Below, piece after piece: positions 1 through 8,452 of a stretch of DNA of 64,000 nucleotides. The notes below the pieces were generated by a model. That model worked only from the letters and a program-made list of their open reading frames with translations, searched no databases and was not told where the DNA came from. Origin of the DNA: Truepera sp. (GTDB lineage Bacteria; Deinococcota; Deinococci; Deinococcales; Trueperaceae); the NCBI GenBank assembly GCA_032027045.1, contig JAVSMU010000001.1, positions 2,058,039 to 2,122,038 of the forward strand, in the 5' to 3' direction. Both the position numbers and the translations under genes were made by a program. Within the stretch, counting starts at the first letter, position 1. Each line of letters begins with the position of its first letter.

Positions 1-220
1 GCTGCACCTGAAGCTCGGCCACCAGGGCGCGGTGGTCGCGGCGGTCGACGGCGCTCTCAAGCGCCAGCCGGAGGTTGGTGCCGGCACGGTGCAATAGTTC
101 GTGCGGCAGCGCCACGGCCGCCGTAACGTCCGCCGGCACCCTGCCGACGAACGCCGTGAACGCAACGGTGAAGAGGCCAAGGGCGATGAACACGTACCAG
201 GCCCGCAGCAGGCTAGACAA
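1..220 (-). CDS. mreC: MreC-like rod-shape protein (5' part only)
   Basis: Partial gene that runs off the left edge. Read on the minus strand from a TTG at 220, which overlaps the maf stop codon, it gives about 73 residues. They start with a short basic stretch, then one hydrophobic segment (about residues 8-25, WYVFIALGLFTVAF), then an amphipathic region rich in Leu, Arg and Glu that looks like the start of a coiled coil. A single N-terminal membrane anchor followed by a coiled coil is the MreC layout, and mreC commonly follows maf. MreC links the MreB cytoskeleton to cell-wall synthesis. The assignment rests on layout and neighbour, because the diagnostic beta domains lie outside the window. 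Confidence 0.5.
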   Translation of the reverse strand, partial: MSSLLRAWYVFIALGLFTVAFTAFVGRVPADVTAAVALPHELLHRAGTNLRLALESAVDRRDHRALVAELQVQ

Positions 221-836
221 GGTTCACTCCCAGGCGCCTCGCGGCCAGCACCACGTTTACGAGGCTCAGCCCCATGACGTTCGGGTAACAGCCCTCGATG
301 CCCGTCACCAGCGTGGCGCCCACGCCCTGGATGGCGTAACCGCCGGCCTTGTCGAGGCCCTCGCCGGAACGGCAGTAGGCGACGATCTCGGGCTCGCTCA
401 AGGGCCGGAACTCGACCACAGTGCGCACCACGAACGACTCGCGGCGCCCGCCGTAGGCGAGCGCGTGCCCGGTGAACACCTCGTGCCGGCGGCCCGCCAG
501 CCGCTCGATGAACCGGCGGTTCTCCTCGAAGCCGCTGGGCTTGTTGATGGCGACGCCGTCCAGGGTGACGGTCGTGTCGGCCCCGATGACCAGCGCCTCG
601 TGGTTCTCCCAGGCGATCTCGAGTACCTTGGCCTGCGCCAGGCGCTCCACCAGGTGAGCGGGCGACTCGCCGTTGGCGGGGGTCTCGTCGACGCTCGGCG
701 CCATCACCTCGAAGGTCAGCCCGAGGCTCGCCAGCAACTGCGCGCGGCGCGGCGAGGCGCTGGCGAGGACCAGCCGCGGCGACGCTCCGGGTTCGGTGAC
801 GCGTCCTTGAGGTTGGACGAAGTTGACGGCGAGCAC
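213..836 (-). CDS. maf: Maf-family nucleotide pyrophosphatase
   Basis: House-cleaning nucleoside triphosphate pyrophosphatase (Maf/HAM1 superfamily) that hydrolyses non-canonical or methylated NTPs to NMPs and is linked to septum inhibition. The N-terminal signature LVLASASPRR (about residues 22-31) is the family hallmark. It is followed by GADT (about 94) with the nearby conserved Lys in INKPSG, and by the C-terminal GGYAIQG loop. The 207-residue length fits the family (about 190-210). The start is a GTG; the first 20 residues precede the conserved core, so the true start could be a little further in. The stop overlaps the start of the next minus-strand gene (mreC-like), suggesting co-transcription. 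Confidence 0.92.
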   Translation of the reverse strand: MLAVNFVQPQGRVTEPGASPRLVLASASPRRAQLLASLGLTFEVMAPSVDETPANGESPAHLVERLAQAKVLEIAWENHEALVIGADTTVTLDGVAINKPSGFEENRRFIERLAGRRHEVFTGHALAYGGRRESFVVRTVVEFRPLSEPEIVAYCRSGEGLDKAGGYAIQGVGATLVTGIEGCYPNVMGLSLVNVVLAARRLGVNLV

Positions 837-973
837 GTGACCAAGGATAACGGCTGCCGCGCCGCGGGTGGTGCCGGCCGGACTCCGGCGCCGATGCTGC
901 AGCTCGGACGCCGGCGTTGGTGCTGCCCGCCTGACCCCGGCGCCGCCGGCCGACCTGACGGTATGCTCCGACC

Positions 974-1669
974 ATGACGGGAAAGCCTACCGGTATGGAA
1001 GCCATGAAGCAGGCCGCCGCCCTGCGCGCGCTGGCGCTGGTCGAGGACGGCATGCTCTTGGGTCTCGGCACGGGCAGCACGGCGCGCTGGCTGCTGGAGG
1101 GACTGGGCGCCAAGCTAAGGGACGGCACGCTCAAGAACGTGACGGGGGTGGCCACCTCGCGGCAGACGGAGGAACGCGCCGCCGCCCTGGGCATCGGGCT
1201 CGCGGAGCTGCCGGCCGGGGGGCTGGACCTGGCCATCGACGGCATGGACGAGGTGACCGCCGACCTACAGGTCATCAAGGGCCTCGGGGGAGCGCTCACG
1301 CGTGAGAAGATCGTCGCGGCCGCCGCCAAACGTTTCGTGCTGATAGGCGACGAGAGCAAGCGCGTGGGTCACCTCGGTGAGAGGGCGCCGCTGCCGGTCG
1401 AGGTCGTGAACTTCGGCACGAAGCGCCTGGTGCGCCTGCTGGCGGACCTGGGGGCGGAACCACGCCTGCGGCTGGCGGACGGAGCGCCGTTCGTGACCGA
1501 CAACGGCAACCTCGTCTACGACCTGCACTTCAGCACTCCTTTCGACGCCACGCGGACTGCGGAACTGCTGGCCGACATGCCCGGGGTGGTCGAGCACGGG
1601 CTGTTCCTCGGCATGGCGGAACGCGCGTTCATCGCGAGCAGGACCGGCGTGGACGAGGTCGTGGCTTGA
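974..1669 (+). CDS. rpiA: Ribose-5-phosphate isomerase A
   Basis: Interconverts ribose 5-phosphate and ribulose 5-phosphate in the non-oxidative pentose phosphate pathway. Family motifs are in order: GLGTGSTA (residues 30-37, phosphate loop), DGMDEV (89-94), KGLGGALTREKI (about 102-113, with the catalytic Glu) and the following Lys-rich segment. The length of 231 aa is normal for RpiA. The second Met (residue 8) is an alternative start. The stop codon overlaps the TTG start of acpS, so rpiA, acpS and rnhA form a tight three-gene cluster on this strand. Confidence 0.95.
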   Translation: MTGKPTGMEAMKQAAALRALALVEDGMLLGLGTGSTARWLLEGLGAKLRDGTLKNVTGVATSRQTEERAAALGIGLAELPAGGLDLAIDGMDEVTADLQVIKGLGGALTREKIVAAAAKRFVLIGDESKRVGHLGERAPLPVEVVNFGTKRLVRLLADLGAEPRLRLADGAPFVTDNGNLVYDLHFSTPFDATRTAELLADMPGVVEHGLFLGMAERAFIASRTGVDEVVA

Positions 1670-2058
1670 TCGTCGCGGTGGGCCTGGACCTGGTGGAACT
1701 GTGGCGCATCCGCCGCTCCCTCGAGCGCTTCCCGGACAGGTTCGTGCCGCGCGTGTTCCACCCCGAAGAGCTGGAGGCCCTGGCGGGCCGGGGCGACATG
1801 GTGCCCGGGCTGGCGGCGCGTTTCGCGGCCAAGGAGGCCTTCCAGAAGTGCTGGAGCGAGCCGTTCGGCTGGCGTGACGTCTGGGTCGTCAAGGACGGCC
1901 TAAGGCCCAAGTTGCGCTTGGCGCCCGAGCTGACAGAGGCGTGCCGGGCCCGGGACCTCGTGGTGCACCTGTCGCTCACCCACGGCCGCGATCACGCCGC
2001 CGCCGTGGTCGTGCTCGAACGACGTGCGAAGGAGCCCGGCGATGTGTCCGACGCGTAA
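1666..2058 (+). CDS. acpS: Holo-[acyl-carrier-protein] synthase
   Basis: Transfers 4'-phosphopantetheine from CoA to the conserved Ser of ACP, activating it for fatty-acid synthesis. It shows the AcpS motifs VAVGLDLVELWRI (residues 3-15, with the Mg-binding Asp) and RFAAKEAFQKCW (about 51-62, with the catalytic Glu-Lys). Length is 130 aa, typical for AcpS. The start is TTG, overlapping the rpiA stop in a 4-base TTGA junction, so the two are probably translationally coupled. The 3' end overlaps the rnhA start by 17 bases. Confidence 0.93.
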   Translation: MIVAVGLDLVELWRIRRSLERFPDRFVPRVFHPEELEALAGRGDMVPGLAARFAAKEAFQKCWSEPFGWRDVWVVKDGLRPKLRLAPELTEACRARDLVVHLSLTHGRDHAAAVVVLERRAKEPGDVSDA

Positions 2059-2569
2059 GCCCACCAAGGCGCAAGCGCCCCTCTTCGGTGCCGAGGAGGA
2101 CGCGGCGGGCTCGCCAGTCACCCCCCGCGAACACGTGAAGGTGTACACCGACGGCTCGTGCGACACGGCGAGCGGCCACGGCGGTTGGGCCTACATGCTG
2201 GAAACGCCCGCCGGCAGGACCACGGCGTCGGGCTACGAGGGCGGCACCACCAACAACCGCATGGAGCTCACGGCCGCCGTTCGCGCGCTGGAGGCGCTCG
2301 CGGAACCGTACAGCGTGACGATCGTGACCGACAGCGAGTACCTCAAGCGGGCGTTCACGGACGGCTGGCTCGACAAGTGGCAGCGCAACGGTTGGCGCAC
2401 CTCGTCCAGGCAGCCGGTCAAGAACCGCGACCTGTGGGAGGAACTGTTGGAGCTCGAGAAGCGCCACCGGGTGAGCTGGTCGTGGACCCGCGGTCATGCC
2501 GGTCACCCGGAGAACGAGGCCGTCGACGCCCTGGCCCTCGCGGCCAGACGCACGCGCGGCAGGGGTTAA
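2042..2569 (+). CDS. rnhA: Ribonuclease HI
   Basis: Degrades the RNA strand of RNA-DNA hybrids (R-loops, Okazaki primers). Catalytic residues are all visible: Asp in VYTDGSC, Glu in NNRMEL, Asp in TDSEY, His in RGHAGH, and the last Asp in ENEAVDALA. A roughly 30-residue N-terminal extension precedes the RNase H fold. An upstream GTG at 2024 is possible, but AAGGAG at 2029-2034 sits 7 bases before the ATG at 2042, so I start there. The gene overlaps the acpS 3' end and is the last gene of the rpiA-acpS-rnhA cluster. Confidence 0.95.
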   Translation: MCPTRKPTKAQAPLFGAEEDAAGSPVTPREHVKVYTDGSCDTASGHGGWAYMLETPAGRTTASGYEGGTTNNRMELTAAVRALEALAEPYSVTIVTDSEYLKRAFTDGWLDKWQRNGWRTSSRQPVKNRDLWEELLELEKRHRVSWSWTRGHAGHPENEAVDALALAARRTRGRG

Positions 2570-2573
2570 GGGC

Positions 2574-3689
2574 CTAGGCCAGGCGCTCCAGCAGCTCGCT
2601 GAAGGCCTCGAGGCCCACCGCCAGGGAATCGGGTTCGAGCCACTCTTCCAGGCGGTGCGCGTCGCCCCCGCGGTAACCGCCGAACGCGATGGCCGGGAGG
2701 CCGGCGGCCATGGCCGGGTTGGCGTCCGTGCTGCCGGCCGACGTGTGCGCCGTTACGCCCACGGCGCCGTAGGCGGCCCTTGCCGCCGCCACGAGCCGCT
2801 CGTTCGGGGAGCTGCCCGCCGGGCGGTCGCCGACCTGGATCAACTCCACCAGCGCGCCAGAGCGCTCGGCGGCCTGCCGCACGGCGCTCATGGCCGCGGC
2901 GTCCAACGAGGCCAGGGAGTCGGCGTCGACGCTCCTGAGGTCGAGGTTGAAGCCCGCCGTCTCGGCGATGGCGTTGATGCTGGTGCCGCCCCAGACCTGG
3001 CCCACGTTCAGGCTCGAGCGCGGGGAGCGCGGCACCTTGACGCGCGTGAGCGCCGCGATGGCCGACCCGGCGGCGTGCACGGCGCTGGGGGCGCCGTAGT
3101 CGCCCCACGAGTGGCCGCCCTTGGCACTGAACCGCGCCTCGTAACGGCGCGAGCCGACGGCCAAGTCGGTGATGGTGCCGAGCACCCCGTCGAAGGCTAT
3201 GAACGCGCTCGCCCCACCGCCCGCCTCGGCCACGAGGTGGCGCGCGCCCCGCAGGTCCCCCAGGCCCTCCTCGCCCACCGTGGCCGCGACCAGGAGGGCG
3301 GGCCGGGCGCGCCCGGACTGGTCGCGGGTCTGTAGGTAACGGGTCAGTATCGCCAGCGACGCGGCGTTGTCGCCGATGCCGGGGCCGCTCCAGCGCCCGT
3401 CGCCCCGTTTCACGCTCACGTCGACCGCCGGCCCGAAGACGCTGTCGAGGTGCGCGGCAACGATCACGTACCCAGCGTCGCCTGCGCCGGATGCCTCCGT
3501 GCCCCCGACCTCGGCGAGCACGTTCCCCGCGGCGTCGGTGCGCGGCTCGAGCCCCGCCTCGGTCCATAAGCGCCTGACGACCTCGCGGCGCGCATCTTCT
3601 GAGCCGGTCGGCGCGGGGGTCTGTGCCAGTGCCAGGAGTAAGGCCCGCAACGCAGCGTCGTCTGCAGACGCGCCGCGCCGCGAGGTCAC
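2574..3689 (-). CDS. M20-family zinc metallopeptidase
   Basis: Predicted cytoplasmic di-zinc peptidase or amidohydrolase of the M20/M25/M40 clan. Metal and catalytic motifs are present in order: AAHLDSVFG (His ligand and catalytic-triad Asp), GIGDNAAS (bridging Asp), VGEEGLGD (catalytic Glu-Glu), FDG (Asp ligand) and a C-terminal [10 protein letters not shown] His. The dimerisation insert contains the [10 protein letters not shown] segment typical of the peptidase T / carboxypeptidase-like branch. Substrate cannot be told from sequence. The GTG start overlaps the stop of the upstream response regulator (GTGA), so the two are probably co-transcribed. Length of 371 aa is normal. Confidence 0.85.
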   Translation of the reverse strand: MTSRRGASADDAALRALLLALAQTPAPTGSEDARREVVRRLWTEAGLEPRTDAAGNVLAEVGGTEASGAGDAGYVIVAAHLDSVFGPAVDVSVKRGDGRWSGPGIGDNAASLAILTRYLQTRDQSGRARPALLVAATVGEEGLGDLRGARHLVAEAGGGASAFIAFDGVLGTITDLAVGSRRYEARFSAKGGHSWGDYGAPSAVHAAGSAIAALTRVKVPRSPRSSLNVGQVWGGTSINAIAETAGFNLDLRSVDADSLASLDAAAMSAVRQAAERSGALVELIQVGDRPAGSSPNERLVAAARAAYGAVGVTAHTSAGSTDANPAMAAGLPAIAFGGYRGGDAHRLEEWLEPDSLAVGLEAFSELLERLA

Positions 3690-4351
3690 TGTTGGCTGTC
3701 TTGCAGGCTGGCTATCCCCTCGCGCAGGGCGTAGAGCGCCGCTTGCGTGCGGTTGTTGAGGCGCAGTTTGGAGAAGATCTCGGAGAGGCGATTGCGCACG
3801 GTCTTCTCGCTCACGTTGAGCGACGTGGCGATCTCCTGGTTGGTGGCGCCCTGGGCCAGGAGCCGCAGGATGGCCTCCTCGCGCTCCGTCAGCTCGCTCA
3901 GCTTGTGCTCGGGGTGCTTGGGCATGTCGCCGAGCTTGCGGAACTCGTCGAGGATGGAGGCGGCCATCTCCGCGTTCAGCAGGGTCTCGCCGGCGGCGAC
4001 CCTGCGGATGGCGTCCACCAGCTCGGCGGCGCCGGCGTCCTTGAGCAAGTAGCCGCGGGCGCCCGCCTTTACGGCCTCGAACACGTAGCGGTCCTGCCGG
4101 TACATGGTGAGGATGATGACGCGGGCGTCGGGGTGCTCGGCGAGGATGGCCTTGGTGGCGGCCACGCCGTCAAGCTCGGGCATCTGGATGTCCATGAGGA
4201 TGACGTCCGGGCGGGTCTCGAGGGCGTAGCGGATGGCCTCGCGCCCCTTGGAGGCCTCGCCGATCACCCGGAAGTCGTCCTCGGTCTCGAGGATGCTCCT
4301 GAGGCCCTGCCGGAACATGGCGTGGTCGTCACAAAGCAGCAGGCGAGTCAT
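3686..4351 (-). CDS. NarL/FixJ-type response regulator
   Basis: Two-component response regulator with an N-terminal receiver domain (about residues 1-120) and a C-terminal LuxR-type helix-turn-helix (about 150-215). The receiver shows the acidic pair in [13 protein letters not shown], the phospho-acceptor Asp in [11 protein letters not shown], the Thr in ILTMY and the Lys in YLLKDAG. The HTH has [15 protein letters not shown] and [18 protein letters not shown] start at the ATG at 4351 because the family begins 'MxxLLLCDDH'; the 20 residues upstream are not conserved in character. No histidine kinase gene lies next to it in this window, so it is an orphan here. Confidence 0.9.
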   Translation of the reverse strand: MTRLLLCDDHAMFRQGLRSILETEDDFRVIGEASKGREAIRYALETRPDVILMDIQMPELDGVAATKAILAEHPDARVIILTMYRQDRYVFEAVKAGARGYLLKDAGAAELVDAIRRVAAGETLLNAEMAASILDEFRKLGDMPKHPEHKLSELTEREEAILRLLAQGATNQEIATSLNVSEKTVRNRLSEIFSKLRLNNRTQAALYALREGIASLQDSQQ

Positions 4352-4625
4352 GCGGCAATCGTAACGCAAGCCCGGCCCACGGTGGTGCCGCCCGCCACCT
4401 CGGCGTCTCACCGGGTGCCGCGAGCGTGGTAGCCTTCTCGGCGCAGCTGCCGGGCACGCGGCTCCGACTAGGTGCGCACTTCACCGCCGCACATGGCAGG
4501 TGCGCGCATAGTCAGAGACGGGCGCCCGGCAGTTGCACTCGGACCGCAGCCGAAAAGGAGCATGCGGCCGGGAGAACCTGAAGACCGACGCTGCAAGCCG
4601 GAGACCACACCCCCAAGGAGGGCGC

Positions 4626-5234
4626 ATGGCGCATCCCAAAGGGCTCCTGATCGAACTGGCACAGAAGCTCGGGCTCGAGAGGCCCGACTTCAACACTGCC
4701 AAGACGGGGCCAGAACACGAACCTTCGTTCCTCTCGGACGTCGTCATCGAGGGCGAGGTGCTTGGCACGGGCCAGGGCCACTCGAAACGCGACGCCGAGA
4801 AGGTGGCCGCCGAGGAGGCCCTTGCCGCCCTCGAACGCCGAGAGAACTCCAGCACCGGTAAGGCCGGCGTCAAGAAGGGCGCTGCGGAGGGAGGCGCCGC
4901 CGGCACGAAGTCGCGGGGCGGCCAGCGGGGCCGCGGGCGCACCGCTGCCCCGGCCGCCAAGACCCCCAAGGCCGGCCCGCAGCCGGCGCTCGAGGCCGCC
5001 GTCGACCCCATCGAGCTCGAGGATGACGACCTGGCCGCCGAGTTCACGGGGCCCTGGCCGATGTTCGAGGGCCTGCTCGGCAGCGTGGTGGAGGTCGCCG
5101 AGCGGCGCGTCTCCGCGGACCTGCGAGGCGACAAGGCGCTCGCCGCCATCCACGACTTCTCGGTCAGGCTCTACAAGGGACTCCTCGCCGACCTCGGCGA
5201 GGTGGTCGAGGAGGACGAGGACGAAGAGGACTGA
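4626..5234 (+). CDS. Stand-alone double-stranded RNA-binding motif protein
   Basis: About 202 residues. The first 70 form a clear double-stranded RNA-binding motif: HPKGLLIELAQKLGL (helix 1), KTGPEHEPSFLSDVVIEG (the GPxHxxxF loop and strands), GTGQGHSKRDAEKVAAEEAL (the basic GxSKxxAE-AA helix). The middle is a basic Gly/Ala/Lys/Arg linker and the C-terminal 100 residues are an acidic helical region ending in a run of Glu/Asp. No RNase III catalytic domain is present. The start is set by AAGGAGG at 4615-4621, 4 bases before the ATG; longer upstream starts lack such a site. Role is unknown: RNA chaperoning, ribosome assembly or an RNase partner are all possible. Confidence 0.8.
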   Translation: MAHPKGLLIELAQKLGLERPDFNTAKTGPEHEPSFLSDVVIEGEVLGTGQGHSKRDAEKVAAEEALAALERRENSSTGKAGVKKGAAEGGAAGTKSRGGQRGRGRTAAPAAKTPKAGPQPALEAAVDPIELEDDDLAAEFTGPWPMFEGLLGSVVEVAERRVSADLRGDKALAAIHDFSVRLYKGLLADLGEVVEEDEDEED

Positions 5235-5337
5235 CGGAAGGATGGCGACGAAGGTCGCGTGCACCGAAGCTCGCGTAGGGCGAAGGTCCCGCGCGGCGAA
5301 GGTTGTGCGCGGCGGTGGCGGCGGTTCACCCGCCGGT

Positions 5338-5685
5338 TCAGTCGCCGCGGGAGGCCAGCGCCTCGGCGAAGCGCCCTAGCCGCCTCAGCTCGAAGGTCGC
5401 CTTCTCCTTGATGAGCATCTCGAGCAGTTTCGGGCTGCCACCGAAGTCATCCGTCCCCTGCAACTCGATGAGGTCGACCACCTTGGCAGCGAACGCCGTC
5501 AACGGCGTCGACATCGTGAGGTCCGCCACGTTCTCGGCGTCGGCGGCCTCGAACGACAGCAGGTCATCGTCGAGCCCGCCCGCGTCGGCATTGACGGTCA
5601 CGACGACGTCGGCGTGAACCGTTTGAACGAGGTAGCGGCGGGGCTCGCGGGAGCCCTTGGCGGGGGGTGCGGCCGGCTCCGACAT
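5338..5685 (-). CDS. Conserved-looking small hypothetical protein
   Basis: 115 residues from an ATG, soluble, no signal peptide or membrane segment. The N-terminal 17 residues are Pro/Ala/Lys-rich. The rest alternates beta-like stretches (YLVQTVHADVVVTVNAD) with Leu-rich helices (LTAFAAKVVDLIEL, LLEMLIKEKATFELRRL). I do not recognise the family. It is convergent with the dsRBD gene and divergent from the antiporter gene. Codon use matches the neighbours, which supports it being a real gene. Confidence 0.55.
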   Translation of the reverse strand: MSEPAAPPAKGSREPRRYLVQTVHADVVVTVNADAGGLDDDLLSFEAADAENVADLTMSTPLTAFAAKVVDLIELQGTDDFGGSPKLLEMLIKEKATFELRRLGRFAEALASRGD

Positions 5686-5754
5686 TCCGGCAAGTTACCA
5701 TGAGGCACGCCCGCCACCGGGTGCCGCAAAGACTCGACACCGCGTTCACGACAA

Positions 5755-7572
5755 GTGAGACTTGACATCATGCACGAGGTTCTGCTGGCGACACCCTCCC
5801 TGGCCATAGCGGCGATCATCGCGCTGGGCGTAGCCGCGCAGTGGCTGGCCTGGTTCGTGCGCGTGCCGGCCATCCTCTTCCTCCTCGCCGTGGGGTTCCT
5901 CGTCGGCCCGGTCCTGAACTGGGTGCGTCCGGCCGAGCTCTTCCCCGCCAGCCTGTTCTTCCCCCTGGTGTCGCTTGCCGTCGGCCTGATCCTCTTCGAG
6001 GGCGGGCTCACGCTGCGCTTCTCCGAGATCCGCGATACGCGCCGGGTGGTCTTGAACCTGGTCACTTGGGGAGCGCTGGTCACGTGGATCGGGGGCGCCG
6101 CCGTCGGCTACTTCGTGGCCGGACTCAGCCCTCAGCTGTCGCTCCTCTTCGGGGCCCTGATCATCGTCACCGGTCCCACCGTGGTCGGGCCGCTGCTGCG
6201 GATCGTGCGGCCGAACTCGAAGGTCAGCAGCGTCCTCAAGTGGGAGGGCATCGTCATCGACGCCGTGGGCGCGCTCGTCGCAGTCCTCGTCTTCGAGGCC
6301 ATCATCTTGCAGAGCCGCGACGAATCGCTGGCCACCATCGCCCTGCTTCTCGGGCGCTTCGTCTTCGTGGGGGTCGGCTTGGGGGCGCTGGGCGGCCTGG
6401 CGCTCGCCTGGTTACTCAAGCGGCGCGCCATTCCCGACTTCCTCATCAACGTGTCGGCGCTCGCGCTGCTCTTCTCGACCTTCGCGCTCACCAACTTCGT
6501 CTCCTCCGAGGCCGGCCTGCTCGCCGCCGTGGTGATGGGGATCATCGTGGCCAACGCGTCGGTGCCGGACCTCGACTCGCTGTTGTCGTTCAAGGAAGAC
6601 CTCACCGTGCTGTTCGTCAGCATGCTGTTCATAACGCTGGCCGCGAATATCGAACTGACGGAGATTCTGGCGGTGCTCTCGTGGCGCACGCTGCTCCTGC
6701 TCGGGATCATCATCTTGTTGATCCGCCCGCTGGACGTCTTCTTGAGCAGCATCCGCTCGGCACTGGCGCTCAAGGAGCGGGCGTTCATCGCGTGGGTGGG
6801 GCCGCGCGGGATAGTCGCGGCCTCGGTCACGTCGCTCTTCGCGGCCAGGTTGCAAGCGGCGGGCATCATCGACGCGGGCGTGCTCGTGCCGCTGGTGTTC
6901 ATCGTCATCGTGGGCACGGTGCTGCTCGCGAGCCTCACCGCCAAGCCACTGGGTGTGGCGCTGGGCGTCGCCGATCCCAACCCGCAGGGCTTCCTGATCC
7001 TGGGGGCCCACGGCGTGGCGCGGCAGATAGGTAAGGCCCTCGCCGACGCCGGCTTGCCCGTGGTGCTGGCCGACACCAACCGCTACAACGTCGCCGCGGC
7101 GCGCACCCTGGGACTCACCACCTACTTCGGCAGTCTGCTCTCGGACCGCAGCGACGATCAGGTGAGGCTCGCAGGGATCGGACGGTTGCTGGCCCTCACG
7201 TCGAACGACGAGGCGAACGCTCTCACCGCCGTCAAGTACGCGCGCGAGTTCGGCAAGGCCAACGTTTACCAACTCGCCCCGAAAGAGCGCCACGACGGCA
7301 CGAGGCGCCTGGGTGGGGACAACCGCGGCACCTGGCTCTCGAGTGAAGAGCTATCGTTCAACCGCCTGCGCGACCTGCACGAGGCCGGGGCGGTGTTCGG
7401 CAAACAGGAGCTAAGCGAGGAGTACAGCCTCGCCGATTACCTGACCGAGATGGGGTCTCGCGCCGTGCCGCTGTTCATGGTGAACGGCAAGGTCGTCCGT
7501 GTGATCTCGGAGCGCACCGATCCGGAGCGCGAGCAGTCGGGCAGTGTGCTCGCGCTGCTGGTGCCCTCCTAG
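5755..7572 (+). CDS. Cation:proton antiporter with TrkA-N-type domain
   Basis: Integral membrane protein of the monovalent cation:proton antiporter superfamily (CPA1/CPA2-like), exchanging Na+ or K+ for H+. About 12 hydrophobic segments fill residues 10-400. A Rossmann-like nucleotide-binding module follows (about 415-470, GFLILGAHGVARQIGKALAD then VVLADTN), matching a TrkA-N/RCK domain that usually gates transport by binding NAD(H) or nucleotides. The total of 605 aa fits NhaP/KefB-like proteins with an RCK domain. The start may be the GTG at 5755 or the ATG at 5770. It ends convergently against the Crp-type regulator with a 4-base overlap. Confidence 0.85.
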   Translation: MRLDIMHEVLLATPSLAIAAIIALGVAAQWLAWFVRVPAILFLLAVGFLVGPVLNWVRPAELFPASLFFPLVSLAVGLILFEGGLTLRFSEIRDTRRVVLNLVTWGALVTWIGGAAVGYFVAGLSPQLSLLFGALIIVTGPTVVGPLLRIVRPNSKVSSVLKWEGIVIDAVGALVAVLVFEAIILQSRDESLATIALLLGRFVFVGVGLGALGGLALAWLLKRRAIPDFLINVSALALLFSTFALTNFVSSEAGLLAAVVMGIIVANASVPDLDSLLSFKEDLTVLFVSMLFITLAANIELTEILAVLSWRTLLLLGIIILLIRPLDVFLSSIRSALALKERAFIAWVGPRGIVAASVTSLFAARLQAAGIIDAGVLVPLVFIVIVGTVLLASLTAKPLGVALGVADPNPQGFLILGAHGVARQIGKALADAGLPVVLADTNRYNVAAARTLGLTTYFGSLLSDRSDDQVRLAGIGRLLALTSNDEANALTAVKYAREFGKANVYQLAPKERHDGTRRLGGDNRGTWLSSEELSFNRLRDLHEAGAVFGKQELSEEYSLADYLTEMGSRAVPLFMVNGKVVRVISERTDPEREQSGSVLALLVPS

Positions 7573-8279
7573 AGGCTAGCTTCGTCCAAGAACTCCTGGA
7601 GCTTGTCGACGTTGACGGTGATGGGCGAGCGGCGGCGACGAACCGCGCCGTACTCGAGGAGCCTGGCGAGGCAATGGCTGACCGTCTCGCGCGTGGCGCC
7701 GATCATCTTGGCGAGGTCCTGCTGGGTGAGGGTCAGGTCGATGACGGTGCCGCGGTCCGACGGTACTCCGAAGTCGCCGGCAAGCCGCAGGAGCAGGTTC
7801 GCGAGCCTCCCCGGGGCGTCGAAGGCGCCGACTTCCGCCTGCCACTGTTGCGCCTGCCACAGCCGCGTGCTCATCACCTGGATGAACTTCATCGCGATAC
7901 GCGGTTGCTGCTGCAGGAGGCGCTGGAACTCCATCTCGGGCATGACGATGAGCGTCGTGTCGGTCACCGCTTCTGCCTGGTTGGGGCGCCGCTCGCTCTC
8001 CAGCAGAAGCAGCTCGCCGAAGATGTCGTACTTGCCGAGCAGGCCCAGGATCATCTCCTTGCCGTTCGGGAAGTACATCGAGATTTTGACCATGCCGTCG
8101 CGGATGAAGTACAGCGCGTCGGCCGGGTCCTCCATGTGATAGACGATCTCGCCCGCCGCGAAGCGCTTGTAGGGCGTGATGCGAGCCATCTGCTCGATCT
8201 CGTCCGGAGTCAGGTCCTCGAACAACTCCGTGTTCTTGAGGTGCCACACAAGACTCGGATACTGGCTCGCTTCAGTCAT
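7569..8279 (-). CDS. Crp/Fnr-family transcriptional regulator
   Basis: One-component regulator with an N-terminal cyclic-nucleotide-binding fold (about residues 15-130: FAAGEIVYHMEDPADALYFIRDG, IFGELLLLE) and a C-terminal winged helix (LTQQDLAKMIGATRETVSHCLARLLEYGAV). There are no N-terminal Cys residues for an FNR-type iron-sulphur cluster, so the effector is more likely a nucleotide or none. The E-LL-E segment lacks the exact RxS phosphate-binding motif of cAMP-binding Crp, so cAMP binding is uncertain. The start is placed at the ATG at 8279, with a strong AGGAGGGG 6 bases upstream. Length is 236 aa. Confidence 0.9.
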   Translation of the reverse strand: MTEASQYPSLVWHLKNTELFEDLTPDEIEQMARITPYKRFAAGEIVYHMEDPADALYFIRDGMVKISMYFPNGKEMILGLLGKYDIFGELLLLESERRPNQAEAVTDTTLIVMPEMEFQRLLQQQPRIAMKFIQVMSTRLWQAQQWQAEVGAFDAPGRLANLLLRLAGDFGVPSDRGTVIDLTLTQQDLAKMIGATRETVSHCLARLLEYGAVRRRRSPITVNVDKLQEFLDEASL

Positions 8280-8452
8280 CAAGCTCCCCTCCTGCGCCCC
8301 AGGAAAGTCGGGAACGGGGCCTTACACCGCTCACCGCCATCCATACGCGTTACTACTTCGGCGTCTACTATCGCACATCGCGGCACGTAGGCGTCCCGGT
8401 TGGACGGGGCGCGCGCTGCTCGACCCGAGCATCGACCGCCGCCCTAAGACCG

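Noticed and set aside
75-977. 300-residue plus-strand frame over maf
   Set aside because: Maf is certain on the other strand; this frame lacks any family pattern.
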